Below, in pieces: positions 11,173 through 21,305 of a stretch of 64,000 bases of DNA. The stretch covers positions 248,001-312,000 of the forward strand of contig WHVD01000049.1 of the NCBI GenBank assembly GCA_015178975.1. The letters are read 5' to 3'. Position numbers and translations under genes: made by a program. Under the pieces are notes generated by a model. That model did not search any database. It was given only the letters and a program-made list of their open reading frames with translations, and was not told where the DNA came from. The stretch is from Hysterangium stoloniferum (taxonomy: Eukaryota; Basidiomycota; Agaricomycetes; Hysterangiales; Hysterangiaceae). How positions within the stretch are numbered: the first letter of the stretch is position 1; each line of letters starts with the position of its first letter.

Positions 11173-12735
11173 TCAACAGGGATTCCTGCTACTCTCACTC
11201 CGTACAGCCTCGACTATCCAACTGATAGACTGCCGCGACGTCTCCAATTCCTCTTGCAGACGATTTTTCTCCGTGCGCATCTGTTCTACATCAGACATCG
11301 CAGAATTATGTTCAGTGCGTGCCAGAACCAGCTCAGAGAAAGCCTTATCGCGTCCCATGCGAGAAACGGCCATTTCACGCTCCAACTCGTACTTCATCTT
11401 GTCTAGATAGTCGGCTTCGCGTTGTAAGCGCGAGATGATGGCACGTTCCTTGACCACAGCGTCATCCCTAAAACGCTCGAGCTCCTCCATCATTCTGTCT
11501 TGGCCCATTTCGGCCTTGCGTGTCGCATTCTCAGAGAAGCGGAGGTCCTCTGCAAGCTTCTTGGGTTCAGCATCGAAGCGGTCTTGAAGCGCCATGCGGT
11601 GCTGTCGCTCTTCTGCAAGTGACGCATCGGCCATCCCCGCCGCCTTCCTCGCGACCGCCGGTTGAGAGTCGGACACACCATGGTCGCTGGCAAGCGTCTT
11701 TTCTAGGTGAAGTCGTTCTGTGACACAATGCTCATCAAGTGCCTCCAAAGTCCCGCATTGCGCCTCCACCTTGCGCAGCTTCGAGTCATCTGCTCCTCCG
11801 TCGGCGCCATCGACTTCCCCGGACTCCATAGAAGTGGTAGAGCTGATGGGACCTTCGAGTATGGACTCTATAATCGAAAACGCGCCCCGCGGCACGACGC
11901 CCCCGTTCCTATAATCATACACGAGCTTCCTCAACGCCTCACATATATCCCTCCACCGCTTTCTCTCCGCCTCAAACTCAGCCTCGAGCTTGTCCTTGTG
12001 CTCGCGGACAGTCAATAATTTTCTGTCTGTATCTGTGAGCATGCGACGAAGGGTGCGCGCGGCGGCGGAATCGTGTCCTGAAGGTGAAGCTGAAGCAGCC
12101 TCTAGATCGGACCGGACCTGAATATCATGATCGGGTGCAAGGGATTTCTTCTCGTCGACATCCTCACTCTTCAACGCAGCGGCTGGCAAGATCGTTTCCA
12201 TTTTGGCAGGGACTGACGAACAGAAAGGAGGGGAGCGAGGGTTGGAATGTGCTGGCGTAGATTGACGTAAGGAGTGGTTCTCTGCGCTATGCAGGGCAAC
12301 TTGATCCGTCGACGGGGGACTTTCTAGTATCAGTTTAGATTTTTCCACATCACACTGCGGGGGATTCCTCTTTGGATAGAGAAATAAAGGAGACCGTGAA
12401 TCAGGAGTGAGCAAGGACGTCTGACTGCAACCAGGCGAGTTTGGACTGGGATTGATATTCGCTGGCTTGGTGTGAGCGTGAGTGTGGGGGGAAGCCCGAG
12501 AAGTCTTCGGTTGCGCTTTGGGACATGTCGGTATCCCAGGGGTGAGCAGCCCGTTGGAATATCGGGCCGGGTTATTGGGGGCCGTTTCCACCATCGCGGA
12601 TGCTGCTCCCGAGAGATGCGGCAGTGGTAGACTTTTGAAAGATGTAGGTGTTTGGACCCTTCCCTCCCTTATCAGCTTCGGGAAAACCTTGTCTATCGGA
12701 AGTATCCCTGGTGCTAGCATTGGCATCATTGGCGG
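11173..12735 (-). CDS. Coiled-coil protein of unknown function (main 3' exon)
   Basis: The open frame to the stop at 11173 gives 518 residues from its first Met at 12729. A stop codon lies just upstream at 12733-12735, but it overlaps a possible splice acceptor (ccatag), so the true N-terminus may be in upstream exons. Residues 1-220 are disordered and rich in Ser and Pro. From about 225 to the end there are long heptad-rich stretches (for example RMLTDTDRKLLTVREHKDKL) that predict coiled coil. I recognise no family. The charged, heptad-patterned half argues for a real protein. It could be a scaffold or cytoskeletal linker, but nothing in the sequence fixes this. Confidence 0.65.
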   Translation of the reverse strand, partial: PPMMPMLAPGILPIDKVFPKLIREGRVQTPTSFKSLPLPHLSGAASAMVETAPNNPARYSNGLLTPGIPTCPKAQPKTSRASPHTHAHTKPANINPSPNSPGCSQTSLLTPDSRSPLFLYPKRNPPQCDVEKSKLILESPPSTDQVALHSAENHSLRQSTPAHSNPRSPPFCSSVPAKMETILPAAALKSEDVDEKKSLAPDHDIQVRSDLEAASASPSGHDSAAARTLRRMLTDTDRKLLTVREHKDKLEAEFEAERKRWRDICEALRKLVYDYRNGGVVPRGAFSIIESILEGPISSTTSMESGEVDGADGGADDSKLRKVEAQCGTLEALDEHCVTERLHLEKTLASDHGVSDSQPAVARKAAGMADASLAEERQHRMALQDRFDAEPKKLAEDLRFSENATRKAEMGQDRMMEELERFRDDAVVKERAIISRLQREADYLDKMKYELEREMAVSRMGRDKAFSELVLARTEHNSAMSDVEQMRTEKNRLQEELETSRQSISWIVEAVRSESSRNPC

Positions 12736-14046
12736 CTATGGTCCGAGTGAAGCCCGATGTGAACGAGAGGTGGTGGTGTATCACAGTCTCCCCCTCACAG
12801 TCACGTGGAGAGAGGGGCTGGATTCCAGATCCAGGGTGAGCGGGAACCTTCAGTCTGGGTTGTGTGGCATAAGATATAGTTTGCACTGGGGGGGGACGCG
12901 GAATGGAGCGTCCGGGACGGCTTTCGGAATTGCTGGCCTGATGATGGCTGCACAGCAAATGTCTTACGTTGAATCTCAGACCTCCAACCCTCAGGGTGAG
13001 ACCGCATATTAGCACCGACGTTTCAACGAAAGAACAGGCACAGAGGTTCCTTCAGAGACATGTGTCTCGGATCCATACGTTCCTGATACTTGGCGCGGAG
13101 CCAAGTTTTTGCTCTTCATAGCCGAATCTGAATACCATCTCTCCAGTAAATTAGCAGGCTCTCCAGGTTGGGGCGGGGAGCGGTCTTGAATAACCTCGCC
13201 TAATTCCACAGCTGAAACAGACCACACAAGCGTGTTTGTACTGCGTGAATGTGGGACATCGTGTGCGGTAATTGGGCCATTTGAATGTATAGGCGATAAT
13301 GTGGCGTTCTGCCGTCGCGAGATCGTCTAGCTCGTCGGCGAATAATGCTGGTACGTGGGAGTGGAAGTAATTGCAAGGGTGGAAGCGCCACGTTATCCCC
13401 AGTGTAAAGGGTGACAATCCCCGTCTGATTGCGTAATCTGCAGGGTTGCGAACTATCCGACATTCCGGCCTCACTCTTCAAGGGAGTTGCATGTCCGAAT
13501 CTCGGCGTTTGGTTTAGGTTTTCGGCCATAACTAGCCGGGGAGATGTTGGGTTACTTTTTGAAATGGAATGATCGAGGCCGTGGATGTGACTGAGAACGA
13601 GCGGTGTATGAAGGGATAGTCTGGATGGGTCGGGAATAGGCAGATGGTGCCGTAGGAATGGCTCGAGCAACACCATCTTGTACGTTTTTTACAGCGAGAG
13701 CTTGGCTGGCTTTGTTTGTGGAGCTTAATGACAACCCAGTTGTGGTTGCTGACGCTTGTAATCGGTTGGCACTCCCATTTCCCCCGGTTGTTTGTGTAGC
13801 TGATAACTGCCGAGCCTCTGCAAGCCTTTGCTTGAGTTCAGCGTCGGTGAGGTGGCGTTGAAGTGGTGCGGAAGAGCATTTTGCATCGCCATCACACCGG
13901 GATTTCTTGCTTGATGACGGTGTACCCTCGTACCCTGGATCAGAGGAACGTTTCCCCTGGATAGACAGCGAGCATTGCACGCCACCTGCAATACGCGGTG
14001 GCTGACCAATCATGATAAGCCCCTCCTCAACTTGATACCGTTTCAC
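12736..14046 (-). CDS. Probable upstream exons of the coiled-coil gene, structure unresolved
   Basis: Several minus-strand frames overlap here. The best is 13552-14046, 164 residues starting MKRYQVEEGLIMIG with a Lys/Arg/Ser-rich patch (SSSKKSRCDGD) that looks like a nuclear signal and a short helical segment (LTDAELKQRLAEARQL). Shorter open blocks at 13009-13227 and 12801-13015 could be further exons leading into the coiled-coil exon. I could not find a single convincing splice chain. A separate upstream gene is also possible. Confidence 0.35.
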
Positions 14047-15350
14047 TTCGGCAACGCGTCGACTATGAAATAACGGTAGTCAGTCTTAACCGGGTATATA
14101 GCAAAGATGAAACTAACAGTCCAACCGTAGAGAGAACTTTAGAAACACCGCGATCGCAGTTTAAAAGCACCTCAACACGTTGAACAGCCTGGGGGACCGG
14201 CTGTTAGCTGGGAGAAATGCGGGTGACATTTATACGTACATTTTAGTCGTATTTTAACTCCACCTGGATGGAAACGGTTACATCATCCGATTGGGTTACT
14301 CGAAGATCTAAATTACGGCGCGCCGGAACTGGAAGCTTAAGGGTGATTGTATCAGACACTACCTTTTTTTCCAGGGCGACAGAATATTCTCTGCCAACAG
14401 GAAGGTAGGCTGTTGATAATTCCGAATTGATACAGTTCTGTCGTAGATGTGTCAATATTATATGAAATAGTTTTTACGCTGACGTGTGATAGTTAAAATA
14501 TCTCACTTTGGTGCCGACTACTAAAACGTGGGAACTTTCTTTTCGCCAGACGACCGCCCAGCTGCCTACAATAATCAATCGTCTACCTTGGGATATAGAC
14601 TCGGTACACATTAAACATAATAAGGCCAGTCACGCATGAAGCCCAGCCAACACCTTGTGATAAAATATCTATGTCCTGTCGACACCGGTCAGATTTTTAC
14701 TGCAGGCCGTTGACAAGATCTACGATCCAAAGAATCAACCTGTACGCAGTGGCGGGACTCCGATAAATGTGCTTCGAGTCTGGCGCTCGTTGCATTTTTA
14801 GTTATGGCGGTTGCGCCCTTGTGTCGGGTCGTAGAAGTGAGTTGGACTCTAGACCCGGAGTCAGCCGATGGTGATATGATTATGATCAGTCTTTTTGTGA
14901 AAGATAGTATTACCACCGCCGTACTAGTATATCATGGTAAAGAATAAGTTCAAGAAGTATTGTAGACGGACGTGCACCTTAAGTAAAAAAAGGACAAGCA
15001 ATGAATTTTGCTCGTAAATGGTGAAGTCCTGGAGAGCCTGTCAACTGGTTCTCATCACATGTACATGCTTCGGCCTCCAAGCGAGCCCCCTTCAAATAAT
15101 TCGCATTCAATGGTATATCTTCACGGACGGATCACTCCAATTCAAATCTAATTATAGCTAGCTGCGGACCTGGGTACTACGTCATAAGGGGAGGATTAAC
15201 TGAATTGTTTGTTACATTCATTACCATTGGCACTGGCTTGGCTATCCTTTTGTGGCAAGTATGGCTTCAAGAGCAACTACACAGTTGGCTTCCGCATAAA
15301 AGGCAATGGTTTTCACCCACCATGCATAAACTTTCCACCCCAGTGTCCTC
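14047..15350. other. Intergenic region
   Basis: No gene is supported. A 70-residue minus-strand frame at 14243-14455 and a 75-residue one at 14689-14916 have no recognisable features. No clear repeat is seen. Confidence 0.4.
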
Positions 15351-15662
15351 ATGCCCCCATCTTCATCTTCGTCGTTAACTTCATGTCTACCGACTACAAC
15401 CCCACCCACGCTTAACGAGGTCGTTAAGCTTGGTGTGGCGTACGTCGATCCCGTCCTGTATCACATGGACAATGTCAAAGTTATGGCAAGAGCCGCTAGA
15501 GACCTCATTATTCTTGGCCTTGCGCGACCCATGTCGGTAAGGTCAGACAAGTTGGATGGCTGTCTTTACGTGAAAATTCGATGCTCACCAAATGTAAGCC
15601 TTCGTGTGCATAACTTTAATGTAGAGGAACGCAAGAATGCCATTGAGTTGTTTAGGACATAG
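15351..15662 (+). CDS. Hypothetical 103-residue protein
   Basis: A single open frame begins with a Ser/Thr/Pro-rich N-terminus (MPPSSSSSLTSCL). It continues into a mixed, globular-looking region (KLGVAYVDPVLYHMDNVKVM and later VEERKNAIELFRT). It ends 137 bp before the next plus-strand gene. I recognise no domain. It could be an isolated small gene or a 5' exon of a longer transcript. Confidence 0.35.
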   Translation: MPPSSSSSLTSCLPTTTPPTLNEVVKLGVAYVDPVLYHMDNVKVMARAARDLIILGLARPMSVRSDKLDGCLYVKIRCSPNVSLRVHNFNVEERKNAIELFRT

Positions 15663-15799
15663 ATCTAATTAAAGCGATGGAGAAATCTTCAGATGCCAAG
15701 TTGAATAGAAAGAGGGAATCTAGAGGGATGTGGGTGCTTATACTTCTCAGTTTACCAGATGCCACCTACGCTTATTTTTTCAGAGCACGTATTTGGCAA

Positions 15800-16704
15800 A
15801 TGACTGAGTATGTTTCCCAATTGTATCTTTTCATAAGTTGATTTGACTAATATAAATATTTTATAGATTGCAGGAATCGGAGAATATAGTTCAAAGAGGA
15901 CTCAAAAGATTAACCTTCGATGACACAGGAGACGAAATGGATAGAGGCGCGACTCCGCCAAAGAAGGTGAAAGTCCCCTTGCCAGGATCGCATTTTAAGG
16001 AAAGATCAACTATTCCCGATAACACGATTTCGCCCGGTTCTTCGCGATCTCCGCTGGGGTCACCTCACAAACATCAAGATGGCACGACTCCTCTGGAGTC
16101 ACGTGACAATCCGCATAGCCCAGTGTCCTTTGCCAGTCAGATAGAACCTCCCCGGCCACGGCGATCTAATAAGGGTGCGATCTGCTCGTGTTCAAATCCA
16201 GAAAGTGACCCGAATCATGCCTTCGCACACTTGCAAATGGAATGTCTAGACGATTCAGACCTCTCCGGCCGTCGTGTTAAAGCGTATCCCGGAAACATGA
16301 CGTTTGACCCTCGCCCTAGGAAAGCCTCTGACGCATATGAGCTCATACCAGACAAAGGCGCCCCGGTACTCAAACCGATAGATATGGCTGAATGCTATCT
16401 GATAAGAAGTGATGCAAAGTCTCGACGTCTGTTGTCATTTTCTCAGCGTACTGCGGCTGGGCTGAAAACGAAGCTCGAGAAGGAGCGAGAGCGGGCGACA
16501 ACCCTAAAGGCGGCACTACGAAAGGAGAAGCACAGGCACGAGAACACTAGAGATGAGTTAGATGCGTCCCGTGCGAATAATGCTGTGCTGGAGAAACAGA
16601 TTGAAGCCATTCGCGAGGAATGTCGGGAACCGTTTGTCGTTCCGTCATTGCTCGATGCGTTTTTCAAAATGCGTGGATTTATTCAGGACACCACGGAGGA
16701 GTAG
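15800..16704 (+). CDS. Small NLS/coiled-coil protein of unknown function
   Basis: Two exons are proposed: 15800-15807 (ATGACTGA) and 15867-16704, joined by a GTATGT...TATAG intron of 59 nt, giving 281 residues starting MTELQESENIV. Residues 15-40 hold an acidic stretch and a basic patch (PPKKVKV) that resembles a nuclear localisation signal. The middle is Pro/Ser-rich and includes a CSC-type motif (GAICSCSNPESDPNHAFAH). Residues 200-255 form a strongly charged coiled coil, and the end is a hydrophobic helix-like tail (VVPSLLDAFFKMRGFIQDT). No family is recognised. Its layout resembles the 11173-14046 gene, but similarity is too weak to call them paralogs. Confidence 0.6.
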
Positions 16705-17066
16705 GAATTATTGATAATGACTGTATGATTGCATTTAAATTCAGGAATTGCCAATGCTCTTCCAATCATGGGTGTGCTCTCTGAAACAGCAACAAGGGAG
16801 ACCCACTCCCTCTTGAAAATATTGAACTTGGACGTTGATCGAATAAAGTGCGGTTTGCGGAAGCGCCACTGTTGGGATCCGCGTCTTTTCCTAATATATC
16901 GGTAGTTTCATACCTGGTATCATCATTGGGCACAACCAGTCTAACTGCTAGATGAGTCAGTGTAAAATACAATACAATAGGCTACATCTTTTAAGTCTAG
17001 GTGATGAGGCAATGCTAAACATGGAATAGATGCCGTGGTCAGCACCAAAGTACATATGTACATGAT

Positions 17067-17504
17067 TGTTAAAGATTGGGTTCACAGGGGCTCTGGGCAA
17101 CCCAAGGGTATGCTGAGCACAGATATGTAGGACCTGGCTTCAGCTTATGTGTTGCACCCTTGTGGAATCATCAGTGTCCTAATTTCAGACAAATAAGGAC
17201 TTGATATATTTTTGGACCTGAGGATAGGTCCAAGGATGAAGGGGTACTTAGGTTGTATAGTAAGAAAGGAGAGGACTGAGGACTAAGGAAAATAGGTCAG
17301 AGACAGAGAATGAACCAGATTCAAAGTCAATATTTGAACTGAGGTATAACTACTTTACATTGCAGTATTTATATCATGAGCAGATATTATGGCAAATCAA
17401 GCAGACAATGGGTGGACAAAAATGAGAACAAGACAATAGATAAATGAGTCTAATTGCAAGTAACAAGGTTGGGTAGTCAGGGAAACACTAGAGGCATCCC
17501 AACA
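17067..17504 (-). mobile_element. LTR-like remnant, reverse orientation
   Basis: The block starts TGTTAAAG and ends ATCCCAACA. It contains the motif ggcttcagcttatgtg, which is shared in both orientations by most LTRs in the window. No flanking target duplication is seen. It is taken as an old Ty3-type LTR, and both ends are approximate. Confidence 0.5.
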
Positions 17505-17830
17505 TCTTGGAGTTAGAAAACCTTTAGAAAATCTTGCTATTTGACCAAATTTTCTAAGCATTTTTTGAACTGAAAACCTGTTTGAAAATTTTTAGTTTTA
17601 GTAGGGTTTTCCAAGGTCAAAAAGTGTATCTGAAAACCATGAAAATTTGCACCAGGAAACTCCGAGGAAACATTGTTGGAAATAGCCAATTTTTCATAGA
17701 GTCTCCAAATAAGAAAACTATTGAAAAATCCTATTAATAATGTAATAATGTGCCTAGAGAAATCAATTGAAAACCAAATATTTCTACTCAATTTTGCCCC
17801 TCAGGGAATTGAGTGAAAGCTGTGATTCTC
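17505..17830. other. AT-rich spacer between LTR remnants
   Basis: The block is AT-rich, with repeated gaaaac/gaaaat-type words and no coding signal. It probably derives from transposon sequence. Confidence 0.3.
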
Positions 17831-18265
17831 TGTTAGGATCCTCACCATTTCAGCCCCCCACAATCTATTTCTACCTTGGTGACCCTCCAGCAACTCTCCA
17901 ACATCCTGACATTGGTACCTAATAGGAATATCACAGTTTCAGGCCCCTGGAACCTGGTTCCACTCTAGCAAACCTCTGGAACCTGGCCATTGGTACCCCC
18001 AACTTCAGTTTCACTGCTTGCAGCATCCCAGCACTTGGTTTTACTGGCAACCTTCCAGCACCCCAACACCAGTGCCCTGGACTACGGAGCCACTGTCTCG
18101 GCCCCCAAAACTTGGTTTACTGTAGACTACTCCTTTAGTCATTCTGTTCTGTCTCCATTCTGATGCTCCCCTGCCATCTGTTTTACATGTATGTAAGCTG
18201 AAGCCAAGTCCTTCTGTTCGGTCCCCATCGGTCTTCCAACATCAGTCAGTTTTCTGTTCTTAACA
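17831..18265 (+). mobile_element. 5' LTR of a plus-strand Ty3/gypsy-type fossil
   Basis: The LTR runs from TGTTAGGATCC to TTCTTAACA, about 435 bp. It is followed by a primer-binding-like stretch (gtatattctga) and then by a gag-like region. A matching LTR start (TGTTAGGTTCCC) is seen at 63786, running off the window. Confidence 0.65.
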
Positions 18266-19163
18266 GTATATTCTGATTTCACACTCGCATTTTCTGTCAA
18301 TCATGCCTCCAAGGAAGAAAGATGTTAAGCCAAGCGGCAAAGCAGAATCTTCCACCTTTCAATCTCCATTCCTGTATACAGCCTGAGCCACTCCAAAAAC
18401 ACCACAACCAGAACCCTCTGAAGAATCCCACTTTGTGGAAATTACCGGCAATGCTGAAGAAGTTACTGAAGCCACCAAACCCAAAGCACCTGAAGAGGTT
18501 AACAATCAGTCAGCTCCAGGACCCGAACCCAAGGATAGTGACCAGTCTATATGTACCTCAAGCCAGTGATCCTACAAAGTCTGCAAAACAAAAACCAGAT
18601 TTCACTCCCAACAAAGCATGGGAATTGTTCTCAGGTACCTTAGGATCCCTTAATGATTTTCTTAAAAACAATACTAAGGAAAAGGAACCTTGGCAAACCC
18701 AAGTCAATAAACCCAAACCATTTACTGGCTCAAACCTGAAGAAATTACTGACATTTCTTATGCAATGTTGATTCAACTTTCAGGACCACCCAGCTGCTTT
18801 TGCAACAGATGACCAAAAGGTAAATTTTGCACTCTCTTACCTCAAGGATTCAACAGCAGCCTCATTTGAACCCACATTTTCCAGCCTCACTTCTGAAGAT
18901 CCATCCTAATTGGCTTCATGATTGGGATGCTTTCATTGAGGAACTTGAAACAAACTTCAGTCCCTACGACCAAACAGGTGATGCCGAGGCTGCACTTTCT
19001 AATCTCAAAATGAAAGACACCCAACACATTACCGACTACATTGTTCAGTTCAACAACCTTGCTGCACATTGTGACTGGGGTGATTCAGCCCTCTGTTACC
19101 AATTTTACTCTGGCCTCCCATCTCACCTCAAAGACAAAGTTTCCAAAGGGGAGACTGGTAAGC

Positions 19164-19980
19164 TGTTACGACTGGAAATCCCGCCGGACTCCGGGCACTA
19201 ACTTATATGCACCTGCACCCTATACACACCAATTGTCAGTTTACTGGAATTCCTGCCGGACTCCGTATGTCAGACCTGTCCACCTTCGACTTCGTTACTT
19301 CATGTATCAGTCACTGGAATACCTGCTGGACTCCGTCCCTGTCTATCTCCAATCCTGTCCCATGCATCAGTCACCAGACCCTGCTTGGAAAACCTGTCAT
19401 CCCTCTAACCTAGCCCCATTCCCATTATAGTCAAATGACCTGTCACAATTCAGACTCCGCTTCCGCTCCATTCCTGTTATGGTTTTATGACCTGTCACGA
19501 TTCAGACTCCACTCCGTTCCATCCCATTCCTAACACCAAGTTTGGTGTTTATTTATCTCATTTTATGTTTGCTAGTTTAGTTTTCATTATTACTGGATTT
19601 GGTATGTTATTCATTCCACAGTCTATATAGCCTGACAGATGTTGTACATATGTACACTCCAGTCAGAAAATCAGTTTACAGTAGATTCTCCCCAGTAATC
19701 TTAGTATATTTTCCACTCTAAATTCCTCTTTGAATCACACCGCTCTTACTAGTTGGAGCCCATAGGCTCTGATGCATCTATCACTCGACCTCCGACTTAT
19801 CTGTCTCGACTCCCCAACCTCTCGACCCACGAACCCTGCCTGGACTCTCTGGGATTCCCATCTGCCCGTTTGAAATTGGACAAGATGATCTTGTGAGGGT
19901 GCAGCCTATAAGCTGAAGCCAAGTCCTACCGGCTTTCCTGCAGGTTTCTCTGGAAACCCTCCATGTATGCACCCTTAACA
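19164..19980 (+). mobile_element. Solo LTR inserted in gag fossil (target duplication TAAGC)
   Basis: An 817-bp block runs from TGTTACGACTGG to CACCCTTAACA. It is flanked on both sides by TAAGC (19159-19163 and 19981-19985). The exact 5-bp duplication and the TG...CA ends show a clean LTR insertion reduced to a solo LTR. Confidence 0.9.
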
Positions 19981-20225
19981 TAAGCTGAAGACTCTCCCAC
20001 TCATGCATCTAAAGGCCCAAAACATGGATGCCCGATATTGGGAACAACACTCGGAAATCAGTCCCGAAAATCCATCAGACAAAAAATCATTGGACAACAA
20101 GAATGCCAACAAGTCTGGTAATCAAAACACCAACAATACTGGCAACTCAAACTCTAATAAGAAGTCTGACAATAAGGGTTCCAACAACAAAAAAGGCAAA
20201 GGCAAACAGTTGAGTAAGTCCCAAG

Positions 20226-21100
20226 TGTTATGACTGGAAATCCCACCAGACTCCAGGCACTAACGTATATGCACCCACACCCTACATGCACCAATTATCA
20301 GTTTACCTGAATACCCACTGGACTCTGGATGTCAGACCTGTCTATGTTTGACCTTCATCACTTCATGCATCAGTCACTGGAATACCTGCTGGAACCTGCT
20401 CCTGTCTATGTATCTCTGAACCTGTCCCATGCACCAGTCACCGGACCTCATTTGGAAAACCTGACAGCACTCTAACTGACCCCCTCCCATTATGGTTAAA
20501 TAACCTGTCACATTTTGGACCTCCGCTCCTGCCCCATTCCCGTTATGGTTTAATGACCTGTCATGATTTGGACTCTGCTCCACTCTGTTCCATTCCTAAC
20601 ACCAAGTTTGGTGTTTACTTATCTTGTTTCATGTTTGCTAGTTTAGTTTTCATTAATACTGGATTTGGTATGTTATACATTCCACAGTCTATATAGTCTG
20701 GCAAATGTTGTACATACAATCCAGTCAGAAAATCAGCTTAGATTCTCCCCAGTAATCTAAGTACATTTTCTGCTCTAAACTCCTCTTTGAAACACACTGC
20801 TTTACCTTGTCAGAGCCCACAGGCTCTGACCCATCTATCACTTAACCTCTGATCTATCTATCTCGACCCCTGACTCATCTTGACCCAATCCCTCAACTTC
20901 CATGGAATTCCCGCAGTCGACTTCCCAACCTCTCAACCCATGAACCCCTCCCAGACTCCCCAGGATTCCCGTCCACCTGTTTGAAATTGGACAAGATGAT
21001 CTCATGAGGGCACAGCTTATAAGCTGAAGCCAAGTCCTACTGGCTTTCCTGTGGGTTTCTCCAGAAACCCTCTTATAAGCTCCACACACGACTCTTAACA
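20226..21100 (+). mobile_element. Solo LTR, same family, inserted in gag fossil (target duplication CCAAG)
   Basis: An 875-bp block runs from TGTTATGACTGG to GACTCTTAACA. It is flanked by CCAAG at 20221-20225 and 21101-21105. It is closely related along its length to the solo LTR at 19164-19980 but is a separate insertion into the same gag fossil. Confidence 0.9.
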
Positions 21101-21305
21101 CCAAGACAAAGACAAACCCGACCTTACTGGCAAACTCAGCTCTGATGGCAAGCTCCTACCACAAGAGAAACAACGCTGAATGGACAACAACCTTTGTTTG
21201 TTGTGCGCAGATCTGGGACACTGAGTTGCTGCATGCCCAAAGGCCAAAAAAGCCCGATCAGCCAATACAGCTACAACTTCACAACCAGCTAAGCTGGCTG
21301 CCGAG

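Noticed and set aside
13151-13676. Two overlapping minus frames as separate genes
   Set aside because: At most one can be real. They are more likely exon or intron parts of the coiled-coil gene, and I could not decide between frames.
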